Below, one piece after another: positions 49,259-60,282 of a stretch of DNA of 64,000 bases. The stretch covers positions 16,011 to 80,010 of the forward strand of contig DUMA01000033.1 in assembly GCA_012840135.1 (NCBI GenBank), read 5' to 3'. How positions within the stretch are numbered: the stretch's first letter is position 1; the number at the start of each line of letters is the position of its first letter. The notes beneath the pieces were generated by a model that made no database searches, was not told the DNA's origin, and saw nothing but the letters and a program-made list of their open reading frames with translations. The translations under genes and the position numbers were made by a program. The DNA comes from Thermoanaerobacterales bacterium (lineage in GTDB: Bacteria > Bacillota > Thermosediminibacteria > Thermosediminibacterales > Tepidanaerobacteraceae).

Positions 49259-50932
49259 TTAGAAAAGGCCCGTGATCTTTCCTTCTTCATCTACATCTAT
49301 CCTTTCTGCTGCAGGAGATTTGGGCAACCCCGGCATTGTCATGATGTCGCCCGTCAGAGCCACTACAAATCCCGCTCCTGCGGATACTCTTATGTGTCTT
49401 ACGGTAATCCTGAAACCCTCCGGCCTCCCCAGGAGTTTGGGGTCATCCGATAGCGAATACTGGGTCTTTGCCATGCATACGGGAAGGTTCCTAAATCCAA
49501 GAACTTCCAGGTTTTCTATCTCCTTTTCCGCCTCCCGGGTAAAATCCACGCCTTCGGCTCCGTAGACATTTCTTGCTATGGTTTCAATTTTGTCTTTTAA
49601 GTTAATATCGAGGGGATATACGAATTTAAATTCATTTTGCCCTTTTTCAATCAATTTTAATACTTGTTCAGCCAGATCCATGCCACCTTCGGAGCCTTTT
49701 GTAAAGACTTCGGATACGGCTGCATGTACATTCATAGCCTTGCATGCATCAAAGACCATATTGAGTTCATCTTCGGTATCGGTGGGGAAGCGGTTTATGG
49801 CCACTGCCACCGGGAGACCATACTGATTTTTTATATTTTCTATATGTTTTATCATATTTGGTATTCCTTTTTCAAGGGCCAGTAGATTTTCTTTTGAAAG
49901 TTCCTGTTTTGAAGCCCCGCCGTGGTGTTTCAGGGCTCTTACGCTCGCCACCAGGACAGCAACATCGGGTTTTATTCCTCCAAGGCGGCACTTGATATCT
50001 ACGAATTTTTCGGCACCCAGGTCCGCACCGAATCCTGCCTCGGTCACCACGTAATCCGCCAGTTTAAGCGCCAGCTTCGTTGCAATCAAGCTGTTGCAGC
50101 CATGGGCTATATTGGCAAAAGGACCACCATGGATGAAAGCAGGAGTATGCTCGATGGTCTGAACAAGGTTGGGGTTTATGGCTTCTTTTAATAGAACCGC
50201 CATGGCTCCCTCAGCCTTTAAATCCCCTGCCGTCACGGGCCTTCCGTCAAAGGTATAGGCCACAATTATTTTTGAAAGGCGTTCCTTTAAATCCTGCAAA
50301 CTAATAGCAAGGCAGAACGCTGCCATGACTTCCGATGCCACCGTTATATCAAACCCATCCTCCCTGGGAACACCGTTGGCCTTCCCTCCCAGGCCGTCCA
50401 CAATAAATCGGAGCTGACGGTCATTCATATCTATGCAGCGACGCCATGTAATTCTCCTGGGATCTATATTCAATGCATTTCCCTGGTAGATATGGTTGTC
50501 CAGCATGGCCGCCAGCAGGTTGTTGGCGGCCCCTATGGCATGAAAATCTCCTGTAAAATGCAGATTTATATCCTCCATAGGTACTACCTGGGCATACCCG
50601 CCACCGGCGGCACCGCCCTTAACTCCGAAGACAGGGCCGAGGGATGGTTCCCTGAGCGCTATCACCGCTTTCCTGCCGAGTTTTTTCAGGGCATCCCCCA
50701 TGCCCACCGTAGTCGTGGTCTTGCCCTCACCAGCCGGTGTAGGTGTTATAGCTGTGACAAGGATCAGCTTCCCATCCTTCCTGTCGTTTAATTTCTTCAG
50801 AATCCTGTGGTCCACCTTTGCTTTATACTTGCCGTACAGGGAAATGTCTTCCTCCGAAAGGCCGATGGATTCTGCGATTTCTTTTATGGGCTTGAGTTTT
50901 GCTTCCTGGGCAATTTCAATGTCTGTCTTCAC
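49259..50932 (-). CDS. fhs: Formate-tetrahydrofolate ligase
   Basis: [28 protein letters not shown]. Confidence 0.98.
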   Translation of the reverse strand: MKTDIEIAQEAKLKPIKEIAESIGLSEEDISLYGKYKAKVDHRILKKLNDRKDGKLILVTAITPTPAGEGKTTTTVGMGDALKKLGRKAVIALREPSLGPVFGVKGGAAGGGYAQVVPMEDINLHFTGDFHAIGAANNLLAAMLDNHIYQGNALNIDPRRITWRRCIDMNDRQLRFIVDGLGGKANGVPREDGFDITVASEVMAAFCLAISLQDLKERLSKIIVAYTFDGRPVTAGDLKAEGAMAVLLKEAINPNLVQTIEHTPAFIHGGPFANIAHGCNSLIATKLALKLADYVVTEAGFGADLGAEKFVDIKCRLGGIKPDVAVLVASVRALKHHGGASKQELSKENLLALEKGIPNMIKHIENIKNQYGLPVAVAINRFPTDTEDELNMVFDACKAMNVHAAVSEVFTKGSEGGMDLAEQVLKLIEKGQNEFKFVYPLDINLKDKIETIARNVYGAEGVDFTREAEKEIENLEVLGFRNLPVCMAKTQYSLSDDPKLLGRPEGFRITVRHIRVSAGAGFVVALTGDIMTMPGLPKSPAAERIDVDEEGKITGLF

Positions 50933-50976
50933 GGAAAAACCTCCCTCCGTTCATTTAAAATAAATAAATATTGACT

Positions 50977-51013
50977 CAGGTGTAAAAAGTCGCTTTAGGT
51001 GGTTTGTGACGGC
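50977..51013. repeat. Intergenic direct repeat R2
   Basis: CAGGTGTAAAAAGTCGCTTTAGGTGGTTTGTGACGGC. Confidence 0.6.
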
Positions 51014-51020
51014 CCGGCTC

Positions 51021-52301
51021 TTATATTATCTGTCCGTCTTTGACCGTGGTTTTCCCTTTTTTGATAACTGTTCTTACCAGGTTAACTCCAAAGTGATAGA
51101 TTATAAAATCCAGGTCAGGTGCATTCCATATCACAATATCCGCCTGTTTGCCCGGCTCGATGCTACCGATGGTAGAAGCCCTGTTTATGGCCGATGCTGC
51201 ATTGAGGGTCACCGAAGTGAGGACTTCTTCCGGTGTCATTCTATATTTGATGCACGCAAGGTTCATCACAAGCTGAAGGGATTCGGTCGGGCATGAACCT
51301 GGATTAAAATCGGTGGCCAGTGCTACCGGAATTCCCATTTCCATCATGGTCTTGGCCCGGGCGAAAGCTTCATTTAAAAAGAACGATGTGCCCGGCAAAA
51401 GCACCGCAATTACGTTCTTTTCCGCCATGGCAAAAAGACCCTCATCGGAAGCATGGATTAAGTGATCGGCTGAAATGGCTCCCACTTCTGCCGCAACGCT
51501 TGCTCCTCCCAGGGAGGTTATTTCATCGGCATGGACCTTCGGGATTAGACCGTGATTTTTGCCGCACTCCAGAATCTCCCTGGATTCATTTACACTAAAT
51601 ACCCCCTGCTCGCAGAAAACGTCGCAAAACTCCGCAAGATGCTCATCGGCCACTTTCGGCAGCATTTCACTATTTATTAGGTCTAAATACTCCGCCGTTT
51701 TTCCATTGTATTCTTCCGGCACGGCATGGGCACCCATAAAAGTGGGCACCAGCTCCACAGGATGAATCACATTCAGTTCCCGGATGGCTTTCAGCGATTT
51801 TATCTCGTCTTCCACATTCAGCCCGTATCCGCTCTTGGCCTCACAGGTAGTGGTGCCGTGGGCCATCATTCTGTCCAGGGCCTTTCTGCCATATTCTATC
51901 AGTTCATCTAAACTTGCCCGGCGGGTATTTTTTACTGTATTTAATATGCCTCCGCCCATCTTCAGGATCTCAAGATAGCTCATACCTTTGAGTTTGAGGG
52001 AAAGCTCCTTTTGCCGCCATCCAGAAAAGATAAGGTGAGTGTGCGGGTCCACCAGGCCCGGCGTCACGAGACTGCCACCAGCATCTACAATTCTGGTTTT
52101 GCTGCAAATCCTCCCCCGGTTTTCAAGTGCTTTCAGCTGTTCCCCAGCACCTACTTCGCTTATGGTTTCCCCATCAATGGCTATAAAGGCATTTTCCATA
52201 AATTTTATTCTGCCCTGATCTTTGCCTTTCTTCGCACATTTGCCCTCCGGCGTAGCCAGAAGACCTATATTTTTTACTATCATATCATAAAAATTATTCA
52301 T
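51021..52301 (-). CDS. hutI: Imidazolonepropionase
   Basis: VDPHTHLIFSGWRQKE; ALATDFNPGSCPTESLQ. Confidence 0.97.
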   Translation of the reverse strand: MNNFYDMIVKNIGLLATPEGKCAKKGKDQGRIKFMENAFIAIDGETISEVGAGEQLKALENRGRICSKTRIVDAGGSLVTPGLVDPHTHLIFSGWRQKELSLKLKGMSYLEILKMGGGILNTVKNTRRASLDELIEYGRKALDRMMAHGTTTCEAKSGYGLNVEDEIKSLKAIRELNVIHPVELVPTFMGAHAVPEEYNGKTAEYLDLINSEMLPKVADEHLAEFCDVFCEQGVFSVNESREILECGKNHGLIPKVHADEITSLGGASVAAEVGAISADHLIHASDEGLFAMAEKNVIAVLLPGTSFFLNEAFARAKTMMEMGIPVALATDFNPGSCPTESLQLVMNLACIKYRMTPEEVLTSVTLNAASAINRASTIGSIEPGKQADIVIWNAPDLDFIIYHFGVNLVRTVIKKGKTTVKDGQII

Positions 52302-52350
52302 GATTCACCTCTAAAGTTTATAAAAATGTTTTTTATAAAGGCAAGTTTTT

Positions 52351-53253
52351 TCAGAGCAGATAGTTTTCCAGCACTTGCTTTTTATCATCAAATCCTTCCA
52401 GCTGCAGGTAGTATTTTGCCACATCTATCAATGCATTCATGGGAGTAAGACCCACGATTTCACTTCCCACAATGTGGACACCGTATCTCCTGGCTTCTGT
52501 GCGAATTAGCTCAAAAACTCTGTAAAGTGAAGTCTTCTCATAGTTGGTCATGTTTATAGAGACCTGGGCCAGGTTCCTGTCTTCCAGCATCACTCCTATG
52601 GCCTTGACATACTTGAGACCCCCGCTGCTTTCACGGATAATTCTGGCTATCTGTTTGGCAATATTAATATCCGTTGTGCCCAAATTTACATTGTACGCTA
52701 TCAGGGGCATGCGGGCGCCAACAGCAACAGCTCCCGCGGTAGGATGAATCTCGGCCTTTCCAAAGTCCGGCGCCCATACGGGGTCTTTTATTTTCTCGGC
52801 CATTCCTTCAAACTCCCCCCGCCTTATATCAGCAAGATTCCTGCGCTCGGGCTTGGTGGCCGATTCTTCGTACAAAAACACGGGAATGGAAAGCTCCCGG
52901 GCTATCCTTTCGCCTAGCTCCTTTGACAAATTTACGCACTCTTCCATCGTTACATTTTTTACGGGCACGAAAGGAATAACATCCACAGCACCCATGCGGG
53001 GATGTTCCCCTTTGTGTTTTGTCATATCAATGAGTTCCGCTGCCTTCTCGGCTCCTTTAAAAGCCGCCTCTTTAACAGAATCCGGAGCCCCTATGAATGT
53101 AAAAACGCTGCGGTTGTGGCTCTGGTCAGAAGAATAATTCAAAAGCCGGATGCCGTCCACCGATTTTATCGCACCGGCGATGGCTTCAATAATTTCAGTC
53201 CTCCGGCCCTCGCTAAAGTTTGGAATACATTCTACTATTGAACCCATCTTCAT
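52351..53253 (-). CDS. ftcD: Glutamate formiminotransferase
   Basis: IVECIPNFSEGRRTEIIEAIAGAI; about 300 aa, cyclodeaminase encoded separately. Confidence 0.95.
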   Translation of the reverse strand: MKMGSIVECIPNFSEGRRTEIIEAIAGAIKSVDGIRLLNYSSDQSHNRSVFTFIGAPDSVKEAAFKGAEKAAELIDMTKHKGEHPRMGAVDVIPFVPVKNVTMEECVNLSKELGERIARELSIPVFLYEESATKPERRNLADIRRGEFEGMAEKIKDPVWAPDFGKAEIHPTAGAVAVGARMPLIAYNVNLGTTDINIAKQIARIIRESSGGLKYVKAIGVMLEDRNLAQVSINMTNYEKTSLYRVFELIRTEARRYGVHIVGSEIVGLTPMNALIDVAKYYLQLEGFDDKKQVLENYLL

Positions 53254-53321
53254 TCCTCCAGTTTCAACATTTTATTGTATTAAAGCAATCCCGGCGGGTG
53301 GCGATGCCCGCCGGGCAGAAA

Positions 53322-55358
53322 TTACTTGGTAGATTCTCCTAACCCCTTTTCTACGACTTCATCAATAAGCTTTTGGTCGGGAATATAAGGAATCGTTATG
53401 TGACCGAGACCACGATAATTTTTATTGAATTCCACGGCGGTCTCTATGGAATGTGGATTCCTGGCCCAGGACCTCCGGGCCACGCCGCCCATGACATCCC
53501 AGAGCAGGGCAGATTTTATGATATTGTCTGTTTTCTGGCTTCCATCCAGCAGTAGTCCAAAACCGCCGTTGATAGCCTTACCTATGCCAACGCCACCCCC
53601 GTTATGAAGTGTCACAAGGGTCATGCCCCTGGCGGCATTTCCGACAAAACATTGGGTTGCCATATCTGCCATGATATTGCTTCCATCCTTGATGTTTGCC
53701 GTTTCCCGGAAAGGCGAATCGGCACCGCTCACATCGTGATGGTCTCTCCCCAGCATCACCGGCCCGATTTCACCGTTCCTCACCATCTCATTGAACTTGA
53801 GGGCTATCCTGACCCTTCCTTCGGCATCCTGGTATAAGATCCTGGCCTGGGTTCCCACCACCAGATTGTGTTTTTCAGCATCTCGGATCCAGATGTAATT
53901 GTCCCGGTCCTGGCCCCGCCTGCTGGGATCGATGCACTCCATGGCCGCCCTGTCCGTTTTTATAAGATCTTCATGCTTTCCGCTAAGGCACACCCATCTG
54001 AAGGGCCCATAGCCGTAATCAAATAGTTCCGGTCCCATTATATCCTCCACATAGGATGGGAATATGAAGCCGTCTTTCTCATCAACGCCGTTTTTGGAAA
54101 TTTCCCTGACACCGGCATCATACACTGCTTTCATGAAGGAATTACCGTAATCGAAGAAATAAGTGCCTCTGTCAACCAGGGTCTTAATCAATTCAAAGTG
54201 ATGCCTCAAACTCTTATTCACCAATTCCCGGAATTTCTCCCTGTCTTCGGCGAGCATCCGGGTCCTCTCATCAAAAGTGAGTCCCTGGGGGCAGTATCCG
54301 CCATCATAGGGCACGTGGCAGGAAGTCTGGTCCGACAGCAGGTCGACTTTTATATTGTTTTTGACGATGTATTCAAGAAGATCTACAACATTTCCATAGT
54401 ACGCTATGGAAAGGGGCTCTTTTTTCTGCAAATATTCGCGGGCTATCATGAAAACCTCTTCCAAATCGGAGGACACCCTGCTCACCCACCCCTGGGACTT
54501 GCGGGTCTTAATCCGCGAGTAATCCACCTCGGCTATGATGCCGACTCCCCCGGCTATTTCCACGGCTTTAGCCTGGGCGCCGCTCATACCGCCGAGGCCC
54601 GAAGACACAAACAAATATCCTCTCAAATCCTTATCGTGGGGTATTCCCAGTTTCAACCTCCCGGCGTTCAAAAGGGTGTTGAAGGTGCCGTGGACGATGC
54701 CCTGAGGGCCGATGTACATCCAACCTCCGGCGGTCATCTGGCCGTAATTGGCCACGCCCATTTCTTCGGCAATTTCCCAGTCATCCTGGTTATCGAACAT
54801 GCCCACCATCAGGGCATTGGTGATAATTACCCTTGGGGCATCGGGCTTTGAAGGGAAAAGTCCTACGGGATGGCCCGACTCGATGACCAGGGTCTGGTCT
54901 TCGGTCAGGACTTCGAGATACTTCTTTATCAATCTGTACTGCATCCAGTTCTGGCACACGCTGCCCGTTTCTCCATAAGTCACCAGTTCATAAGGGTAGA
55001 GGGCCACCTCAAAATCCAGGTTGTTGTCTATCATTACCTGGAAGGCCTTGCCTGCCAGACATTTACCTTTGTATTCGTCCACAGGTTTTCCATAAATCCT
55101 GCCTGCAGGCCTGTACCTGTAAGCATAGATCCTTCCCCGGGTCATCAGCTCGTTTAAAAACTCCGGAGCAAGCTTTTCATGGTATTTTTCCGGCACATAT
55201 CGGAGCGCATTTTTCAGGGCAATTTTTGTCTGTTCCTTTGAAAGGCGGAAATCCCTGGCCGGCGCCCGCCTTATCCCCTCCACAAAATCCGGCATTTCCG
55301 GCAACTCATCGTCCAGTTTTACTGTCATAGCCTTTGATATGTCAAAATTGCTCAGCAT
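53322..55358 (-). CDS. hutU: Urocanate hydratase, long form (678 aa)
   Basis: NYGQMTAGGWMYIGPQGIVHGTFNTLL; DQTSCHVPYDGGYCPQGL. Confidence 0.92.
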   Translation of the reverse strand: MLSNFDISKAMTVKLDDELPEMPDFVEGIRRAPARDFRLSKEQTKIALKNALRYVPEKYHEKLAPEFLNELMTRGRIYAYRYRPAGRIYGKPVDEYKGKCLAGKAFQVMIDNNLDFEVALYPYELVTYGETGSVCQNWMQYRLIKKYLEVLTEDQTLVIESGHPVGLFPSKPDAPRVIITNALMVGMFDNQDDWEIAEEMGVANYGQMTAGGWMYIGPQGIVHGTFNTLLNAGRLKLGIPHDKDLRGYLFVSSGLGGMSGAQAKAVEIAGGVGIIAEVDYSRIKTRKSQGWVSRVSSDLEEVFMIAREYLQKKEPLSIAYYGNVVDLLEYIVKNNIKVDLLSDQTSCHVPYDGGYCPQGLTFDERTRMLAEDREKFRELVNKSLRHHFELIKTLVDRGTYFFDYGNSFMKAVYDAGVREISKNGVDEKDGFIFPSYVEDIMGPELFDYGYGPFRWVCLSGKHEDLIKTDRAAMECIDPSRRGQDRDNYIWIRDAEKHNLVVGTQARILYQDAEGRVRIALKFNEMVRNGEIGPVMLGRDHHDVSGADSPFRETANIKDGSNIMADMATQCFVGNAARGMTLVTLHNGGGVGIGKAINGGFGLLLDGSQKTDNIIKSALLWDVMGGVARRSWARNPHSIETAVEFNKNYRGLGHITIPYIPDQKLIDEVVEKGLGESTK

Positions 55359-55440
55359 CCAAATATTTCCTCCCCCTAAAATATTTTCAAACCCATTGCG
55401 GTTTTGTTTGCTACATAATATATACTATATTTAAAAAACT

Positions 55441-56673
55441 TTAACCTTCGGAAAAAATTCTTTCCAGGCGGACTTTTTTGCTTACCTTGAATTTGCTGGG
55501 GGGCATTCCCACCACGTTTTTAAAGACTCTGCCGAAATAATTGGGGTCATAATACCCCACCTGCTTTCCCACATCGCCTACGCTCATATCCGTAGTCAGG
55601 AGGAGCTTCTTGGCCTCATCTATGCGGAGCTTTGTAACATAATCGATAAAGTTCATGCCGGTGAAATTTTTAAACCCATGGCTGAAATAGTAGGGACTTA
55701 TATGGACATGGTCGGATACTTCCTCCAGAGTAATGGGCTTTTTGAAATTATCTCGGATATAATTTAGAGCCTTTTCAAAGACTTCGAGGTTCATGCGCTT
55801 GCGGCCCTGATAGACTTCCTGAATGACACCCTTTATGGCTTGTTGCATCAAACTTTGAAGTGCTGTCATTGTATCGCTCTTTAAAATTTCTTCCACGCAT
55901 TTGCCGCTCAACACCGCAAGATTCTCCTGGTCGGCCCCGGCCTCCACCGCCACCCTCATAAGAGTGGTTATAATCTCTATAAGCCGGGTTTTCATCGTCA
56001 GAGGATTTATGGCCTTTTGCTGCAGAGTGTCTCCCATCAGTTCCCGGAGAATGTTTATGGCTCCTTCCTCATCGCAGGCCAGCACCCGCACTGAGAGCTG
56101 GGATTCCACTTCCACGGAATAAAGGCCCAGATCTTCTGAAAAGGGGAGCACATTATCGATGTGGATCACCTGGCTTTTGCCCAGGAAGAATTTATGATGG
56201 CAGGCTGAAAGGGCTTCTTTGTATGAAAGGTGCAGATCCATAATGTCTTTATACCTTCTGCCTATACCTGCGGAAACAGATATTCCGGTCTCCCTTTCCA
56301 CCCGTTCCTTCAAATAAGCACCAGCGTTTACACTGTATTCAACTTCCGACACCCTATCCTTTTCAATCCTGAATAAAACCGCAAACAGGTTTTCCTCCAT
56401 GTTAACCACCATGGCATCGAGCTCTTCCGCACACCTTTTCAGGCACTCGTATACTTTTACCCTGATGGCCTGTTTCTGGATTTCGCTTTTATTTATGGTA
56501 TCGGAATAATAGTTGTCTATGGTTACCACCATTACTGCATCGGGTAAATGCTCAATATTCAATATCTTTTGCAGTTCCCATATATCCCTTACGCTGACAA
56601 TATCATTGAAAAGCAGGTCCTTGAGGAACCCCTTCCTGGCATAATCCTTCAAAAAGTCGCCCATCCCGCTCAC
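55441..56673 (-). CDS. AraC-family regulator
   Basis: C-terminal tandem HTH (ISPYYFSHGFKNFTGMNFIDYVTKLRIDEAKKLL). Confidence 0.93.
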   Translation of the reverse strand: MSGMGDFLKDYARKGFLKDLLFNDIVSVRDIWELQKILNIEHLPDAVMVVTIDNYYSDTINKSEIQKQAIRVKVYECLKRCAEELDAMVVNMEENLFAVLFRIEKDRVSEVEYSVNAGAYLKERVERETGISVSAGIGRRYKDIMDLHLSYKEALSACHHKFFLGKSQVIHIDNVLPFSEDLGLYSVEVESQLSVRVLACDEEGAINILRELMGDTLQQKAINPLTMKTRLIEIITTLMRVAVEAGADQENLAVLSGKCVEEILKSDTMTALQSLMQQAIKGVIQEVYQGRKRMNLEVFEKALNYIRDNFKKPITLEEVSDHVHISPYYFSHGFKNFTGMNFIDYVTKLRIDEAKKLLLTTDMSVGDVGKQVGYYDPNYFGRVFKNVVGMPPSKFKVSKKVRLERIFSEG

Positions 56674-56674
56674 C

Positions 56675-58315
56675 TCAGTTCACAACTTTTGCGGGAAAAT
56701 CGGAGTCTTTTATGATCTCTCTTGCCATATCATAGCCTGCGTCAGCATAGCGTATGACTCCAAGAGCGGGATCTGCCTTCAAGACATGATCCAACCTTTC
56801 TTGGGCTTTTTCCGTGCCGTCGGCAATCACCGTCACTCCGGAGTGGATGGAATATCCAATACCCACTCCACCTCCTTGATATATTCCTACCAGCGTAGCT
56901 CCGGAACTGCAGTTTAAAAGGGCATTGAGCACCGGCCAGTCAGCAATGGCGTCGCTTCCGTCTTTCATAGCCTCGGTCTCTCTGAAGGGTGAAGCCACCG
57001 CCGCCGCATCCATATGGTCTCTTGTAATGGCTATGGGCGCCTTTAGTTTTCCCGACGCCACCATCTCGTTTATAATTTTTCCAAAAACCGATCTCTCCTT
57101 ATAGTTGAGCCAGCATACCCTGGCCGGCAAACCGTGAAACATAAATCTTCTCTCCACAAAATTCAGCCAGTCGTGAAGCCTTGTGTCTCCTTTAAAAATC
57201 GACAGAATTACCTCATCGGTCTTGTAAATATCTTCAGGATCTCCCGACAATGCTACCCACCTGAAAGGCCCTCTCCCTTCGCAAAAGAGCGGCCTGATGT
57301 ACTCCGCAGCAAATCCCGGAAAACAAAAAGCATCTTCAATGCCTGCCCTTCGCCCCTGCTCTCTCAGGTTGTTGCCATAATCGAACACCACCGCCCCCCT
57401 GTTCTTAAGTTCCACCATGGCCCTTACATGGCGCCTTATGGTTTCCATAACCATTTTCTCATACCGTTCTGGGTCTTCCTCAGCCAGTAGGTGCGCTTCC
57501 CGGGGCGAAAGTCCCGATGGTATATAACTTTCCAGATCATGGGCCGGGGTTTGATCCGTTACCACATCTGGGATGATTTTATGGCTTACAAAATATCCAT
57601 ATACATCCGCCGCATTGCCGCACACTCCTATGGATACGGGCTCTTCTCTTGTTATGTATTCTTTCGCTATTTTCAGCGCTTCTTCCAGAGAATCAGCCAT
57701 GATATCGATGGTACTTGACATCAACCGTTTTTTAACTATAGTCCTGTCCGCATCGGCCACAATGGCAACACCTCCGTTGGCTGCAATGGCCAGCGGCTGG
57801 GCGCTTCCCATCTCCCCGAGGCCCGAAGTGAGCACCATCCTTCCTTTTAAAGTGCCTCCGAAGTGCCTTTTGGCCACCTGGCCGAAGGTCTCCCACGTGC
57901 CCTGCAGTATCCCCTGGGTGCCGATATAAGCCCAGGAACCGGCGGTCGACTGTCCGTAAGCCGTTAAACCCTTTTCCTCCAGCTTATGGAAGTACTCCCA
58001 GTTGGACCAGTGGGGCACCAGCAGCGCCCCGGCCATGATGACCCTGGGGGCGTACTCAAAAGTCCTGAAAACTCCCACGGGTTTTCCTGATTGAATGAGC
58101 AGAGTCTCATCGTTTTCAAGATTCATCAAAGCATTTACGATGGCCTTTAAAGACTCTATATCCCTTGCCACTTTGCCCCGACCGCCATAGGCCACCAGCT
58201 CCTCCGGAGCCTTGGCGATATCCGGATCGAGGCAATTGAGGAGGAGCCTCAAAAGCCCCTCCTGCTGCCAGCCTTTGCAGGATATACTGTTTCCAACAGG
58301 AGATTTGATGACCAT
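56675..58315 (-). CDS. hutU: Urocanate hydratase, standard form (about 546 aa)
   Basis: AYGQSTAGSWAYIGTQGILQGTWETF; DQTPAHDLESYIPSGLS; second urocanase paralogue. Confidence 0.95.
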   Translation of the reverse strand: MVIKSPVGNSISCKGWQQEGLLRLLLNCLDPDIAKAPEELVAYGGRGKVARDIESLKAIVNALMNLENDETLLIQSGKPVGVFRTFEYAPRVIMAGALLVPHWSNWEYFHKLEEKGLTAYGQSTAGSWAYIGTQGILQGTWETFGQVAKRHFGGTLKGRMVLTSGLGEMGSAQPLAIAANGGVAIVADADRTIVKKRLMSSTIDIMADSLEEALKIAKEYITREEPVSIGVCGNAADVYGYFVSHKIIPDVVTDQTPAHDLESYIPSGLSPREAHLLAEEDPERYEKMVMETIRRHVRAMVELKNRGAVVFDYGNNLREQGRRAGIEDAFCFPGFAAEYIRPLFCEGRGPFRWVALSGDPEDIYKTDEVILSIFKGDTRLHDWLNFVERRFMFHGLPARVCWLNYKERSVFGKIINEMVASGKLKAPIAITRDHMDAAAVASPFRETEAMKDGSDAIADWPVLNALLNCSSGATLVGIYQGGGVGIGYSIHSGVTVIADGTEKAQERLDHVLKADPALGVIRYADAGYDMAREIIKDSDFPAKVVN

Positions 58316-58578
58316 GACATATACCTCTCTTTTCAATATTAACCGCCAAGATAAACTCTTTTAATCTCGGGATTTTCCTTCAGGACAGGACTAATAGAAT
58401 TGAGAGATAAAGTAAATAAACCCTTGGTAACTGAAAAATCTTAAAAATTTAGTGTAAAAACCCTGTTTTTATACCTCTTTTTCTGCTTCTAGAAAATTCT
58501 ATAAGGTATAACTTGGAAAATATTTTGGCTTTGAGAAATAGTTTTTGGTATATTCACCTCTAATATCAGATATTTTAT

Positions 58579-60280
58579 TGTACTGGCCCCCTATTACTTG
58601 GACTTAAACTACCAACACGCCACGATTCACAGTATTTCTCAAAAATGCTTAATAAAATGCTGAAGGTGTCTTATAATTCAAAAATTCGTGGGGCCTTTCA
58701 TATAGATAATCATCCAGGCCTTTAAAAAATGAATTATAACTCAACTTTCGCAGGAACATAAAGCGAGCTTTTCCCTGATAAAAGTAGGTAAACAAGACAT
58801 AAAGTGATCCAAAAACTCACTTATTGCCTCTTTAGAAAGCATAAGTTTTTCACATAAAGCCGTTTTGAGAGCATCTATCAAAAGCTGTAAAGCTTCAAGA
58901 AACTTTATGTGCTGAAGTTTATCACTACATAGATAAAATAAACCTCAAATAAACCTCCGATAGTACGTAAATCCTTATTGTTACGATTTTCAACCGCCAA
59001 CGTGATGTACCTTGCAAAAACAATCGTTGTATGAGCAACCATAGAATCATATGAACGGCCCTGGAGCTCTTTTGCAAGGTTTAGGTACGATTTACAGATC
59101 TTGAAGAATATTTCAATATCCCAGCGCTTGCCATATATCCTTATGATTTCCTCATCAGAAAGTGTAACGTCTGTGGAGATAAGGGCAAGCCAGTTGCGGG
59201 ATCGATTGCGGTCCTTTACAAATACGATTTTTGCCTGTATCATTACCATCCTCATCGGTTCCTATACAAACAACTACTGATGAAAGAATTTTGGCTTTGC
59301 CACGCTTTTTCTTGATAGAGGAATATATACTCTGCAGGTTCATTGCTGTCAAAGAGCACATACTTTGCGGGCACGCCGTTTTTCTACAGCTTGTTTTAAA
59401 AGGTCTATCATTGCATCGGTTTCTTTGTAGAGAGAGGAAAGACGGCGTTTGTAGCCAATACTCCTCTTATCTATTTCATCATTCATGGGGTGTAACCTGT
59501 TTTTAGAAGTTTGTGCACTCAAGAGATTAAAGCCCAGGGGAATGAAAGTATTGCCGTCAGACCTGCCGAGTGTAAGAAGCCAATTGAGTCATCCACTATC
59601 AGAACATTAACACGATCATCCGATGTTAAATCAACAAGTTTGTTTCGGATTATGGATGATGCCAGCAACATAAGAAACCGCTGCCAGTGGCAATGCACTG
59701 AGTTAAGGAACCTGTATGCTACATCCTTTGCAAATGGCAAAGCTGTATTTTGTGTTTCTATGGTCCTGAATAGATTTTTTCCTGTAAAAACAAGGTAAAG
59801 AGCAATTTGAAAACTAAAAGACATGATATTCCTTTTTCCTTATAGAAATTACTCTGTTTCATTAATGCGCCTATATGATGTTCTTTAAAAAAGTTATCTA
59901 CGGTAGAGGAAAAGCGGTTTTCATTATCCCAATTATGTGATATAATGGACATTGCAAGAATCTTCCTTTCTTGTATATTTGTTACCAATTCCATTATATC
60001 ACAAAAAGGGAGGTTCTTGCATTTTTATTTGCCTATAATTGTTGATTTTTCAAGGTTTTAAGCTTGCTTTCGCTATGCGAAAGTTGAGTAGAATATGTTA
60101 ATATAAAGACTTTGAAAGTTATAAATCATTTTTTAATGATTATATAAAGTTTTATCTTATGAAAGGCCCCATGAATCCTTAAATTATATGACACCATCAG
60201 CATTTTATGAAGCATTTCTAAGAAATACTATGAATCGTGGCGTGTTGGTCGTTTGAGTCCAAATAATAGGGGCAAGTACA
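58579..60280 (-). mobile_element. Degenerate IS4-family-like insertion sequence with long terminal inverted repeats
   Basis: About 124 bp strong imperfect inverted repeats at 58579-58703 and 60157-60280, with weaker similarity extending inward; transposase split into several frames. Confidence 0.85.
58905..59994 (-). pseudogene. IS4-type transposase, multiply interrupted
   Basis: C-terminal YGKRWDIEIFFKICK fits Y-2-R-3-E-6-K; fragments in different frames. Confidence 0.85.
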
Positions 60281-60282
60281 GC

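Noticed and set aside
53604-55157. Long plus-strand ORFs opposite the long urocanase (for example 54198-54851)
   Set aside because: Mirror ORFs of a GC-richer conserved gene; no RBS or family support.
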